From: Flavobacteriaceae bacterium
GTDB taxonomy: Bacteria > Bacteroidota > Bacteroidia > Flavobacteriales > Flavobacteriaceae
Assembly: GCA_009827225.1 (NCBI GenBank)
Contig: WUAI01000004.1
Span: 62,001-126,000 of the forward strand
DNA length: 64,000 bases
Direction: 5' to 3'
Shown here: one piece after another, positions 55,912 to 64,000 of the stretch
Layout of the letters: each line of letters starts with the position of its first letter
Numbering within the stretch: the first letter of the stretch is position 1
Program-made: the position numbers and the translations under genes
The notes under the pieces: generated by a model
Told to the model about the DNA's origin: nothing
Databases searched by the model: none
Seen by the model: only the letters and a program-made list of their open reading frames with translations

Positions 55912-56595
55912 ATGAAACTAAAACTACTTACACTCTTATTGTTCATTTCGGGATGTACCCTTGCACAGCAAATCTTTGTGGAAGTGGGCCGAAACACTTC
56001 TTCTTTTGAATTTAAAAATAACCAAGGGGAAGAACTGGATAATTTACAATCCAAGTCGCAGGCATATATAGGCGGAGGATTTAAACATCAACTTTTCACC
56101 GAAAAACTCAATCTTACCACGGGTCTTTTCTACAATAGTTATGGCGCCATAGGAAGTGATGAGAGCGTCAATAATTTCTTTGAATGGGATATTGATTATC
56201 TCGGGCTACAGGCGGGATTGGAATATTCCTTGTTTGGTAACGAGTTCTACGAGTTTTATATCATGGGTACGGTGGCAGCTGAATGGATGGTTGAAGGCGT
56301 TCAAACAATCAATAATACAGTTTTGAATGTGAAAGACGTAGAAGAATTCGACGACATCGCCATGTTCTTCAGGAGTGGGGGCGGACTGCGATTTACCATT
56401 TCTGAAAAAGCAAAGGCTTATGCGCAATACCTATACGGGTCAGGGTTGGCGCTGGACGATAACAACAATTCCAGCACTACCGAATTACGTATCAATGTAC
56501 ACTCGATCGGTATAGGAATATTAATAGAAATTCCTTCGAAAAAAGAAGAGGAAGTGCTCCCAGAAAATGATACTAACGAAACTGAAAATAAGTAA
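55912..56595 (+). CDS. Outer-membrane beta-barrel protein with acidic tail
   Basis: A 227-residue exported protein (signal MKLKLLTLLLFISGCTLAQ) made of alternating strands such as QAYIGGGFKHQLFTEKLNLTTGLFYNSYG, YLGLQAGLEYSLFGNEFYEFYIMGTVAAEW and AKAYAQYLYGSGLAL, which fit an eight-stranded OmpW/OmpX-sized barrel. The C-terminus departs from that form with an acidic tail EEEVLPENDTNETENK. It is smaller than PorP/SprF proteins, which assist some T9SS adhesins, and I do not assign it to that family. Within the surface operon it could anchor or pass the fibre proteins; that is only a suggestion. Confidence 0.8.
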   Translation: MKLKLLTLLLFISGCTLAQQIFVEVGRNTSSFEFKNNQGEELDNLQSKSQAYIGGGFKHQLFTEKLNLTTGLFYNSYGAIGSDESVNNFFEWDIDYLGLQAGLEYSLFGNEFYEFYIMGTVAAEWMVEGVQTINNTVLNVKDVEEFDDIAMFFRSGGGLRFTISEKAKAYAQYLYGSGLALDDNNNSSTTELRINVHSIGIGILIEIPSKKEEEVLPENDTNETENK

Positions 56596-56598
56596 GTC

Positions 56599-59500
56599 AT
56601 GAAGAGAATCATACTTTTATTCATAGTGTTAATGGTCTCAACCATTGGCTGGGCCCAAACCGATGGCCTTTCATATCAGGCCGTGATCATAGATCCGAAT
56701 GCCCAGGAATTACCTGGGGCCAATGCGGCAGGAACCATCCTGCCAAATGCTGAAGTGAGTCTGCGATTTACAATCCTTCGGGACAATGGTACCGTTGAGT
56801 ATAGGGAAATACAAGATACCACAACCGATGCTTACGGGATGGTAAATGTTATCATAGGCCAGGGAGAATCGACATCAGGGAATAGTTTTACAGATATTTT
56901 TTGGGACGGAAACCGAAAGGACCTGCAAGTGGATATCAGAGTCAGAGGGAATTTCGTTTCGCTCAGTGAGCAAGCCTTGACCTTTATTCCGTATGCTCTT
57001 CACCGGGATATCATAGCAACAGGTACCATGAATGTGGATGGAATAGTTTCCTTCGGAAATAATCTTATCGTGGATGGTACCACCGATTTGAATAGTCGTC
57101 TTTCTATAAATAACGAAAGTCCTACAATACTGAGTGGAACGCTCTCCGTTGATGGTGTGACCGACCTCAATAGCAGATTGGATGTGCTGAATGAGAGCCC
57201 TACTAATCTTTCAGGTACTCTCAATGTTGAGAGCATAACAAACCTGAATAGCACCTTAGAAGTAGATGGACAGACCAATTTGAACGATAAATTGGATGTG
57301 GATGGAGATACTCAATTGAACAGTAACCTGGCGGTAGATGGTATCACCACACTTAAGGATGATCTAACTGTAGAAAATGAAGCTGCCACACTTTTAACAG
57401 GAACATTGACCGTTAACGGAGAGACGAATCTGGAAAGTGATGTGTTTATCAATAATAACAGCAACTTGAATCTTAATGGAAATCTAAATGTTGGAGGAGA
57501 AACAATATTCGAAGATGATCTAACCGTGAATGGGGACACCAACTTAAACAGTTCCTTAAGCGTGAATAATAATAGTCCGTCTTTACTAAGTGGTCGATTG
57601 GACGTAATGGGCGAAACGTTGTTAGGGAATAGTCTCCAGGTAAATGGTATTACCAATCTTGAAAACAGATTCTTCGTCAATAATGCGAGTCCGTCGCAAC
57701 TTTCAGGAAGTTTGACAGTGGCTTTGCAAACCAATTTGAACAGCAGTTTGTCCGTAAATAATGGAAGCCCCACCTTTTTATCCGGTCCGCTGGAAGTGGA
57801 TGGCCCAATCGGGCTTAATAATAACCTTACGGTAAATGGCGTGACCAACTTAAATGGTGCACTCTTCGTTAATAACAACAGTCCAACTAACTTGAGTGGT
57901 ATTCTGGATGTAGTGGGCAACACAGGTATAAACGGAATTCTTATTGTGGACGGTGCTACTACTCTGAACGAATCACTAACGGTTGCCAATGCGGGAAGTA
58001 CTTTACTTACCGGAACGCTTTCTGTAGATGGCACTACGGTTTTGAACAATTCTTTGGATGTTACCAATGCCAGTCCGACTAGCTTAACAGGTACCCTAGT
58101 AGTTGACGACATCACCACCTTGAATAATGATCTCACAGTGACCAATGGAGCTTCGACTCAATTAAGTGGAACATTGAATGTTGATGGTGAAACCACCCTG
58201 AACAATAATCTGGAAGTGACGAACGGAAGTCCGACGCTATTAACCGGTATACTGAATGTGGACGGAGAAACCAACTTGAACGATCAGTTACAGGTGTTAA
58301 ATGCGAGTCCTACTAGCCTAACTGGAAATTTGGACGTGGACGGTGAGACCACGTTGCAAAATACCACTACGGTTAATGGCGCTACTACCATCAACAATGA
58401 TTTAAGTGTTACTGGAAACACATTCCTCGGTAGCCTTCAGACCGAAACTATCAATGTAGAAAGCGATAACAGTACTTTTGTCGCTAGTTTTGTGAATACC
58501 AACAGCGGTGATGGAGATGGAATTTCTATCAAACTAGGCAAGCTGCATGGTGGTTGGGACGGTAGCGATTATCTGTCCTTGCCAAACCCTTATTTAGATT
58601 CCGGGTCTTCTTATACAGCTACGATAAATCTTGTTAAGACATTGTTTCAAACCGGTGGACAGGTAACACCAAATGAACTTATCAATATTGCACCTACGGC
58701 TCTTAGGGCAGGTGGGGTGAATGCTGTGAACAGTTTTGTTTTCAGCCAAATGAATACAAGTCTGGGACTACCTAAGACCTTACCGGGAGTTACTTTTCCA
58801 GGTGTCCCGTCGCTAACTCAAACACCACCACCTCTACCTCCATTTCCGGGAGTGACTATTCCTTTTGTGGATGTAACTATACCTGGTTGGCAGGTACCGA
58901 ACGTATCTATTCCGAGCAGGGTCTTAAATAACCCAATAACCAATTGGTTGCCATCATTACCCAACCTTTCACCCGGCGGAGGATTGCCACCTATAGAATT
59001 CCCGAACTTGCCTACGCAAATTGTGGATTCTTCACTATATGCTACCTCGTTGACCAAACGAAACATCTATTTGTCATTTAAAGATAAAGACGATCGGGTT
59101 ACAGGTACCGTGCGTGCCCAGTCACTTCAGGACTTTGCGAACACCACTTACTGTGATCCTGTCTATTTGTTGAATGTCATTGCGGAGTTTATAGGTGTGG
59201 ATTTATTGGACAAAGTGGTTGCCGGTTCGGTGGCGATTACCAATTTTATAGATGCTTTTAATGAAATTGGTGTGGAATATACCTCGGGTAACGGTGACTA
59301 TGCTGAATGGCTTATAAGGAAGGATCCGAATGAATTTCTAACGGCAGGCGATATTGTAGCTGTTGTTGGCGGGCAGATCACCAAAGATATTTCCGAAGTG
59401 GAACAAATAATGGTGGTGTCTCATCGCCCGATCATTTTAGGAAATATGCCTGAAGAAGGGAAAACCCATTTGGGCAACAACGTAGCCTTCATGGGGCAGG

Positions 59501-59835
59501 TACCGGTTAAGGTTATGGGACCCGTTCGTTCCGGGGATTATATTGTGGCTCATCCCGATCTGAAAGGATACGGTCGGGCCATATCACCTAAACAAATGAC
59601 CGCTGCCGATTTCCAATTATCTGTGGGCAGATCCTGGGAAGAAAATCTAAACCAGGGGCCAAAAATGATAAACACGGTTGTGGGAGTTCATAACGGAGAT
59701 TGGGCTCACATTATTCAGAAGCTGAAACAAAAACAGGCTTCCTATGAAGAACAATTCAAATTGATAGAAGCAAAGGTAGAATCTCTGGAAAATGATGCAG
59801 AGGATCTGATCCTTGGAAAATCCAAACGAAAATAA
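56599..59835 (+). CDS. Fibre-like repeat protein 1 with phage-tail-type C-terminus
   Basis: A 1078-residue protein with signal MKRIILLFIVLMVSTIGWAQ and an N-terminal domain (GLSYQAVIIDPNAQELPGANA, YREIQDTTTDAYGMVNVIIG, LTFIPYALH) of the sort at the head of Bacteroidota tail-fibre-like proteins. Residues 156-601 are 35 modules of 12 or 14 residues, each starting LxV, the short ones like LTVNGETNLESD and the long ones like LSVNNNSPSLLSGR. A proline-rich stretch follows (PPPLPPFPG, LPSLPNLSPGG). The C-terminal domain has GNGDYAEWLIRKDP, AGDIVAVVGGQITK and MVVSHRPIILGNMP, resembling the Peptidase_G2 intramolecular chaperone domain of phage tail proteins, before a coiled-coil end. There is no T9SS tail. 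Confidence 0.85.
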   Translation: MKRIILLFIVLMVSTIGWAQTDGLSYQAVIIDPNAQELPGANAAGTILPNAEVSLRFTILRDNGTVEYREIQDTTTDAYGMVNVIIGQGESTSGNSFTDIFWDGNRKDLQVDIRVRGNFVSLSEQALTFIPYALHRDIIATGTMNVDGIVSFGNNLIVDGTTDLNSRLSINNESPTILSGTLSVDGVTDLNSRLDVLNESPTNLSGTLNVESITNLNSTLEVDGQTNLNDKLDVDGDTQLNSNLAVDGITTLKDDLTVENEAATLLTGTLTVNGETNLESDVFINNNSNLNLNGNLNVGGETIFEDDLTVNGDTNLNSSLSVNNNSPSLLSGRLDVMGETLLGNSLQVNGITNLENRFFVNNASPSQLSGSLTVALQTNLNSSLSVNNGSPTFLSGPLEVDGPIGLNNNLTVNGVTNLNGALFVNNNSPTNLSGILDVVGNTGINGILIVDGATTLNESLTVANAGSTLLTGTLSVDGTTVLNNSLDVTNASPTSLTGTLVVDDITTLNNDLTVTNGASTQLSGTLNVDGETTLNNNLEVTNGSPTLLTGILNVDGETNLNDQLQVLNASPTSLTGNLDVDGETTLQNTTTVNGATTINNDLSVTGNTFLGSLQTETINVESDNSTFVASFVNTNSGDGDGISIKLGKLHGGWDGSDYLSLPNPYLDSGSSYTATINLVKTLFQTGGQVTPNELINIAPTALRAGGVNAVNSFVFSQMNTSLGLPKTLPGVTFPGVPSLTQTPPPLPPFPGVTIPFVDVTIPGWQVPNVSIPSRVLNNPITNWLPSLPNLSPGGGLPPIEFPNLPTQIVDSSLYATSLTKRNIYLSFKDKDDRVTGTVRAQSLQDFANTTYCDPVYLLNVIAEFIGVDLLDKVVAGSVAITNFIDAFNEIGVEYTSGNGDYAEWLIRKDPNEFLTAGDIVAVVGGQITKDISEVEQIMVVSHRPIILGNMPEEGKTHLGNNVAFMGQVPVKVMGPVRSGDYIVAHPDLKGYGRAISPKQMTAADFQLSVGRSWEENLNQGPKMINTVVGVHNGDWAHIIQKLKQKQASYEEQFKLIEAKVESLENDAEDLILGKSKRK
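57064..58401 (+). repeat. 35-module coding repeat in fibre protein 1
   Basis: In-frame repeat of 446 residues: 22 modules of 12 and 13 modules of 14 residues. The order of short and long modules is the same as in the next gene. Confidence 0.9.
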
Positions 59836-59841
59836 TAAGCC

Positions 59842-62800
59842 ATGAAAAAATCAATCATATTATTTTTCTGCTTGTTTTCGATGGGAGTTTTCGCCCAGAC
59901 GGACGGATTCTATTATCAAGCAGTGATCATTGATCAGAATGCACAGGAACTTCCGGGCGCCAATGCCGAAGGGACCATTTTGGCCAACGAAGAAGTGAGC
60001 TTGAGGTTTAGCATTGTGGATTTTTCCGGCACGATTGAATATCGTGAATTGCAGGATGTTCGAACGGATGCCTTTGGCATGATAAACGTTTTGATCGGGA
60101 GCGGAAGAACTACCGTAGGTCTATTTACGGATATCGACTGGACTGCAAATATCAAGCGTCTCGAGGTCGATATTAAATCTAAAGGGAACTTCGAAGCACT
60201 TGAAACCAAAGAACTAACATACTTGCCGTATGCATTTCACAGGGAAGTGATTGCTACTGGTACTATGAATGTGGAAGGAGAGGTGCGATTCACCAGCGAT
60301 TTAATTGTTGAAGGGGTGACAAACCTCAACAGTGATCTCTCAGTAAATAATGCGAGTGCAACCGAGCTAAGTGGCAAGTTGAAAGTGGACTTGGAAACCT
60401 CCCTTAACAACCTAAATGTAAATAACGGTAGCCGAACGGGCTTATCAGGTTCTCTCAACGTCGATGGCGCCACAACATTAAGGGATCGCTTAAATGTTGA
60501 GGATAGCACCTACTTAAAAGATCGATTGATCGTGGGAGGAGATACCCGCTTACGTTCTAATCTGGATGTGGAAGAGACCACCACCTTAAATGATGATGTA
60601 TCCGTGAGAGGTCAAAACCCAACCTTGTTGACCGGGACAATGACCGTTGGTGGTGAAACCAATTTCAACAGCGATGTAAATATTAACAATAATAGTAATC
60701 TGGATATTTCCGGGGGAATGAATGTGGGCGGAGCAACTATTTTAGAACAAGATCTTACTGTGAATGGAAACACCAATCTTAACAATGATCTATCCGTAAA
60801 TAACCAAGCTCCCACCAACCTTTCAGGTAGTTTGGAAGTGGGAGGTCAAACCACTTTGAATTTTGGGTTGCAAGTTATTGGGGACACTGATCTGGAAAAT
60901 TTATTTCGGGTGAATAATGTGTCCTCAACTGAATTGTCAGGAACCCTCGAAGTGGGCCTGGCGACCAATTTGAATAGTGGTCTTTCGGTAAATGGAGATA
61001 ACAGCCTTACTTACCTTTCCGGACCCCTTAATGTAAATGGCTTGATCGATTTTGGCAATGAGCTCACTGTTGGAGGTATCACTAACTTAAATGATGCACT
61101 ATTCGTGAACAATGGCGTAGCTACGAACTTTTCAGGAGATTTGAATATAGGTGGAAATACGAACTTCGGAAATTTGCTCAGCGTAGGTAGTGCAGCAACT
61201 TTCAACAATGATCTCTCCGTGATCAATAATTCGCCCAGTAATCTCTCCGGAACTCTCGAAGTGGATAACAGCACTACACTTAACAGTAGTTTGACGGTAG
61301 CCAATCAGAGTGCCACCTCGTTAAATGGAACTTTAACGGTGGATGGAGAAACCAATATTGGAAATACACTGGAAGTCACGAATGCATCAAGTTCAAATTT
61401 TTCAGGGGTTCTTGGTGTGGATGGAATCACCCAGCTGGAAGATGGGTTAAGTGTAACTGGAGGGAGTACTACAATGTTATCGGGCAATCTTACCGTAGAT
61501 CAGGAAACCAGTCTTAATGATTTGTCCGTATTAAACGGTGTAAAATCTTCTTTTACAGGTACGTTGAATGTGCAGGGCACAACCAATCTCAATAGCCTGC
61601 TGACCATTAATAATTCAACGCTCATAGATAATGATTTGACCGTTACGGGTGCAGCGTCTCTTACTTCCATATCAACAGGAGGAATTACTGTGTCGAGTGA
61701 TCGCCCGGATTTCATAGCGAGTTTTTCAAATTTAAACGATGAAGATGGTGACGGTCTGGAAATTAAACTGGGCAGGAATCATGGAAGATGGACGGGTTCA
61801 GGAATTTTTACTATCAATCAGTTCCTGGTGAGCAATGATCCGTACGATTCTCAAAATCCAACCGATCCCGATTATGTCAATGCCTTTGTCACAATCAAAG
61901 ATCAATTTGTAGCCGGAGGAAATTTTTCAGTGAATGAAATCATTAGTTTGACTCCTGTTGCTGTTCGTTTGGCTTCCATCGGAAATATCAACAACCTGAT
62001 ATTTGGGGAGGTACAAGCACAGGTGAACTTACCAAAGAATCTGCCTTCGGTGACCCAGCCAGCCTATACGGTTCCTGGTTTTGAAACAGAGATCGTTTTT
62101 TTCGGGGGTCTTAATCCAATTTGTTCAGGACAATATTGCTACAGTGTTTGTTTCCCATTTGCAGGATGTATCACAGTTTGTGTTCCCCCGGTTAATGTTT
62201 GTGTGCCCAGGATACCAAAAATCGCTTTTCCGGCCTTATCGGTACCACAGGTTAATATTGCAGCGCAGTTCTCAAATTATCTACCACAACTACCCAGTTT
62301 ATCGGACGCAGGATTGCTAGATGTGTCCTTACCCGATATTCCAACAACACCATTTGCGAACTCTCTTACCAAGGAAAATGAATATGTCACTTTTTTGGAT
62401 ACAGACGATCGCAAAACAGGGACCATCCGGGCGCAATCGATCGTAGATTTCCTTGACAACACCCTGCTGGATGACGTGTATATGTTTAATGTAATGTCTG
62501 CCTTCATCGCCATTGATCCTTCCGATATTGCCGCTGAAAGTGGCAAGGCGGTCTTAAACCTGATCAACGAGTTTAACAAGCTGGGAGTGGAATATTCTTC
62601 CGGGAATGGGGATTATGCTGAATGGTTAGAGCGTGAGCACCTTTCCGAATATATTACTGCCGGGGACATTGTCGCGGTCAATGGAGGAAAGATCACCAAA
62701 GACATTAGCAGTTTCGAACAACTATTGGTCGTTTCTCATAAACCGATTGTCTTAGGTAATAATCCGGAAAAGGGAAAGGAACTGCTTGGGAATACCGTAG

Positions 62801-63156
62801 CATTTATTGGTCAGGTGCCTGTGAAGATATTAGGGCCGGTTACTTCAGGAGATTATATAATAGCTTCCGAAATAATACCGGGTTATGGTAAAGCTGTATC
62901 TCCCGATAAAATGACCTCCAAAAAACACTTATTGGCGGTGGGACGATCGTGGGAAACCAATACCAATGAAGGCCCGAAAGCGGTTCTTATGGTCATCGGA
63001 TTGCAAAACGGAGACTTCAAAAACGAAATTGACAGTTTAGAGGATCGTCAGGAAGTGATGGACACCAATCTGGAGGACATCCAAAGTCGTTTGCAGCGAA
63101 TCGAAAAATTATTAGAAACAAGTTCAGAAAAAACTACGTATGCAACTAAAGAGTAA
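59842..63156 (+). CDS. Fibre-like repeat protein 2 with phage-tail-type C-terminus
   Basis: A 1104-residue paralogue of the gene before it, six bases downstream. It has the same head domain (GFYYQAVIIDQNAQELPGANA, FGMINVLIG, LTYLPYAFH), the same 35-module stalk (445 residues, module order conserved), and the same C-terminal domain (GNGDYAEWLEREH, AGDIVAVNGGKITK, LVVSHKPIVLGNNP) with a coiled-coil end (NLEDIQSRLQRIEKLLE). Unlike its partner it has a cysteine-rich insert in the proline-rich region (CSGQYCYSVCFPFAGC, then two more cysteines). No sorting domain is seen, so its route across the outer membrane is unclear. Its 3' end overlaps the next gene by 17 bases. Confidence 0.85.
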   Translation: MKKSIILFFCLFSMGVFAQTDGFYYQAVIIDQNAQELPGANAEGTILANEEVSLRFSIVDFSGTIEYRELQDVRTDAFGMINVLIGSGRTTVGLFTDIDWTANIKRLEVDIKSKGNFEALETKELTYLPYAFHREVIATGTMNVEGEVRFTSDLIVEGVTNLNSDLSVNNASATELSGKLKVDLETSLNNLNVNNGSRTGLSGSLNVDGATTLRDRLNVEDSTYLKDRLIVGGDTRLRSNLDVEETTTLNDDVSVRGQNPTLLTGTMTVGGETNFNSDVNINNNSNLDISGGMNVGGATILEQDLTVNGNTNLNNDLSVNNQAPTNLSGSLEVGGQTTLNFGLQVIGDTDLENLFRVNNVSSTELSGTLEVGLATNLNSGLSVNGDNSLTYLSGPLNVNGLIDFGNELTVGGITNLNDALFVNNGVATNFSGDLNIGGNTNFGNLLSVGSAATFNNDLSVINNSPSNLSGTLEVDNSTTLNSSLTVANQSATSLNGTLTVDGETNIGNTLEVTNASSSNFSGVLGVDGITQLEDGLSVTGGSTTMLSGNLTVDQETSLNDLSVLNGVKSSFTGTLNVQGTTNLNSLLTINNSTLIDNDLTVTGAASLTSISTGGITVSSDRPDFIASFSNLNDEDGDGLEIKLGRNHGRWTGSGIFTINQFLVSNDPYDSQNPTDPDYVNAFVTIKDQFVAGGNFSVNEIISLTPVAVRLASIGNINNLIFGEVQAQVNLPKNLPSVTQPAYTVPGFETEIVFFGGLNPICSGQYCYSVCFPFAGCITVCVPPVNVCVPRIPKIAFPALSVPQVNIAAQFSNYLPQLPSLSDAGLLDVSLPDIPTTPFANSLTKENEYVTFLDTDDRKTGTIRAQSIVDFLDNTLLDDVYMFNVMSAFIAIDPSDIAAESGKAVLNLINEFNKLGVEYSSGNGDYAEWLEREHLSEYITAGDIVAVNGGKITKDISSFEQLLVVSHKPIVLGNNPEKGKELLGNTVAFIGQVPVKILGPVTSGDYIIASEIIPGYGKAVSPDKMTSKKHLLAVGRSWETNTNEGPKAVLMVIGLQNGDFKNEIDSLEDRQEVMDTNLEDIQSRLQRIEKLLETSSEKTTYATKE
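60301..61635 (+). repeat. 35-module coding repeat in fibre protein 2
   Basis: In-frame repeat of 445 residues with the same short/long module order as the upstream paralogue; two modules are one residue shorter and one is one residue longer. Confidence 0.9.
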
Positions 63157-63724
63157 ACTTATAATAGTCTTGTTGTTTTTCTTCGGAAATGCGATGGTAC
63201 TTACGGCGCAGGAGGAAAAGATACATCTAACTAAAGAACAGTTGGAAGCATTGCAAAAGAATGAAGCTGCGGCAGTGTCCTGGCTTGAAGACTTAAAAAC
63301 ACCGGGAGTTAAGGTGGAGGGTGATCAGATGATCTTCAGTGAAGAGGCTTTACGATTATTGAATGATAAAGAGTATCGTGAAAGTGTTTTTACCGGAAAG
63401 GAATTTACTTTTGAAGATGTGGCGTTAAGTTTGAACGCCAAGGAGATTCAAAAAGGATATTACCAGATGCTTACCATCTACCCGGAAAACAAAGAAGAAA
63501 TAGTAAGGTATATATATGCTTATGATAATATATTTCCAACCGACGAAGTGTTGATTGCTGCCTTTTATACCTATGGCTTTTTTGATCCGAATATTACGAA
63601 ACTCGGAGGTAAAAAACCGGAAGTATACCGACCCGACCTGTTTGAGGAATACTTACGTCGTGCCAGGGAAATTATCGCCTATATTCAATATTTCAGAAAA
63701 GAAGAAGACAAAGGAAAGTCTTAA
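63140..63724 (+). CDS. Small exported protein, last gene of the fibre operon
   Basis: A 194-residue protein with a signal peptide (KLIIVLLFFFGNAMVLTAQ) and a mostly helical mature part: LTKEQLEALQKNEAAAVSWLEDL, FSEEALRLLNDKEYRESVF and FEEYLRRAREIIAYIQYFRKE. No lipobox and no sorting domain, so it should be periplasmic or secreted. The start codon lies inside the end of fibre gene 2 (17-base overlap), tying its expression to that gene. I do not recognise the family; a chaperone-like role for the fibre proteins is a guess from position only. Confidence 0.8.
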   Translation: MQLKSKLIIVLLFFFGNAMVLTAQEEKIHLTKEQLEALQKNEAAAVSWLEDLKTPGVKVEGDQMIFSEEALRLLNDKEYRESVFTGKEFTFEDVALSLNAKEIQKGYYQMLTIYPENKEEIVRYIYAYDNIFPTDEVLIAAFYTYGFFDPNITKLGGKKPEVYRPDLFEEYLRRAREIIAYIQYFRKEEDKGKS

Positions 63725-63752
63725 AAATTCCTACTAACTAACCAATGGAACT

Positions 63753-63783
63753 CTCCATGGCATTGAGCTATGGAGGGTTTTTT
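63753..63783 (+). terminator. Terminator of the fibre operon
   Basis: The stem CTCCAT / ATGGAG with an 11-base loop is followed by two more G and six T. It lies 29 bases after the last stop codon and closes the 51231-63724 operon. Confidence 0.8.
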
Positions 63784-64000
63784 AGTAGCCGAAATCTTCT
63801 TTGATCTTGTCGGCACGATCCAGCATAATGTCGACAGTTATGAAGTCCACTTCTTCTTTGTCGAAGGCACCCTGGAATGTCCGCATGGCTTTTTTGGGCT
63901 CACCTACTTCTTCGTAGTATCGCCCCAGGTAGTAATCTCCTAATACCGTTTCAGGGTATTGCTTTTTGGCTATGGTGGCAACCTCGCGTAATGCCTCCCA
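63782..64000 (-). CDS. C-terminal part of a TPR-like protein (cut by window edge)
   Basis: The minus strand from the edge reads 72 residues to a TAA at 63782-63784 and is not on the ORF track. The peptide (WEALREVATIAKKQYPET, LGDYYLGRYYEEVGEPKKAMRTFQGAFD) is helical with the spacing of a tetratricopeptide repeat pair and ends IKEDFGY. Similar tails occur on some Bacteroidota hydrolases, but the rest of the protein lies outside the window, so its function cannot be judged. Confidence 0.7.
   Translation of the reverse strand, partial: WEALREVATIAKKQYPETVLGDYYLGRYYEEVGEPKKAMRTFQGAFDKEEVDFITVDIMLDRADKIKEDFGY

Noticed and set aside
55912-56595. PorP/SprF-type T9SS partner protein
   Set aside because: The protein is only 227 residues with an eight-strand layout and acidic tail, shorter than PorP/SprF, and it lacks segments I would recognise from that family.
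57312-58145. 277-codon minus-strand ORF opposite the fibre repeat
   Set aside because: It is a mirror of the repeat coding strand, with low-complexity Ser/Val/Leu content and no start signal or family features.
57064-61635. Regular DNA repeats that could suggest a CRISPR array or VNTR
   Set aside because: The period is 36 or 42 bases, in frame inside long genes, with degenerate copies and no unique spacers, so it is a coding repeat.
56599-63156. Prophage or tailocin locus because of tail-fibre-like proteins
   Set aside because: There are no capsid, sheath, baseplate, terminase, lysis or integrase genes nearby, both proteins carry signal peptides, and T9SS genes share the operon.

Overview
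This window comes from a marine-type Bacteroidota, most probably family Flavobacteriaceae; the genus cannot be told from the sequence. The signs are secreted proteins ending in type IX secretion (T9SS) sorting domains, many short lipoproteins, Bacteroidota promoters of the TTG-N(about 19)-TAnnTTTG type with very short leaders, and typical flavobacterial versions of the SUF, SDH and BrnQ genes. The window is chromosomal and mostly single-copy housekeeping DNA with a few accessory islands. I see no rRNA, tRNA, IS element, integrase or CRISPR array. No stretch without a gene exceeds 300 bases; the longest are about 250 bases (18118-18368 and 36821-37071).

Left part, minus strand: the suf Fe-S assembly operon (sufA-sufB-lipoprotein-sufC-sufD-sufS, sufS cut by the window edge), with an unassigned lipoprotein gene between sufB and sufC. 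Upstream lies a second minus-strand cluster (4848-13045). It holds a diheme peroxidase of the MbnH type, an MbnP-family lipoprotein, a seven-blade propeller lipoprotein and three tandem 'choice-of-anchor B' propeller proteins with T9SS tails. Next come thiL, two small zinc-ribbon paralogues, an alpha/beta hydrolase, brnQ, and an AbiH-family abortive-infection gene overlapping the end of brnQ.

Middle part: a CBM48 protein, Xaa-Pro aminopeptidase, a Crp/Fnr regulator, a BNR-repeat secreted protein, the sdhCAB operon, a TPR hybrid histidine kinase, a methionine/glutamine-type aminotransferase with its omega-amidase, an Ig-like lipoprotein, comF, a coiled-coil membrane protein, glyS, a GEVED/T9SS protein, a 1138-residue outer-membrane protein, xth, an OmpA lipoprotein, an aldo/keto reductase and radA.

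Right part, plus strand: a propeller-sensor histidine kinase and NarL-type response regulator (4-base overlap), followed by a tightly packed six-gene operon (51231-63724) closed by a hairpin terminator. It encodes a 12-module HYR/Ig-like T9SS adhesin, a small T9SS protein, an outer-membrane barrel, two giant paralogous fibre-like proteins and a small exported protein. The fibre proteins each carry 35 short modules in the same 12/14-residue order and share a phage-tail-like C-terminal domain. Between regulator and operon is a perfect 16-bp palindrome with the 7-2-7 geometry of NarL sites. I regard this two-component/fibre locus as the best candidate for an undescribed system in the window. The MbnP/MbnH cluster and the lipoprotein inside suf are the next most interesting.
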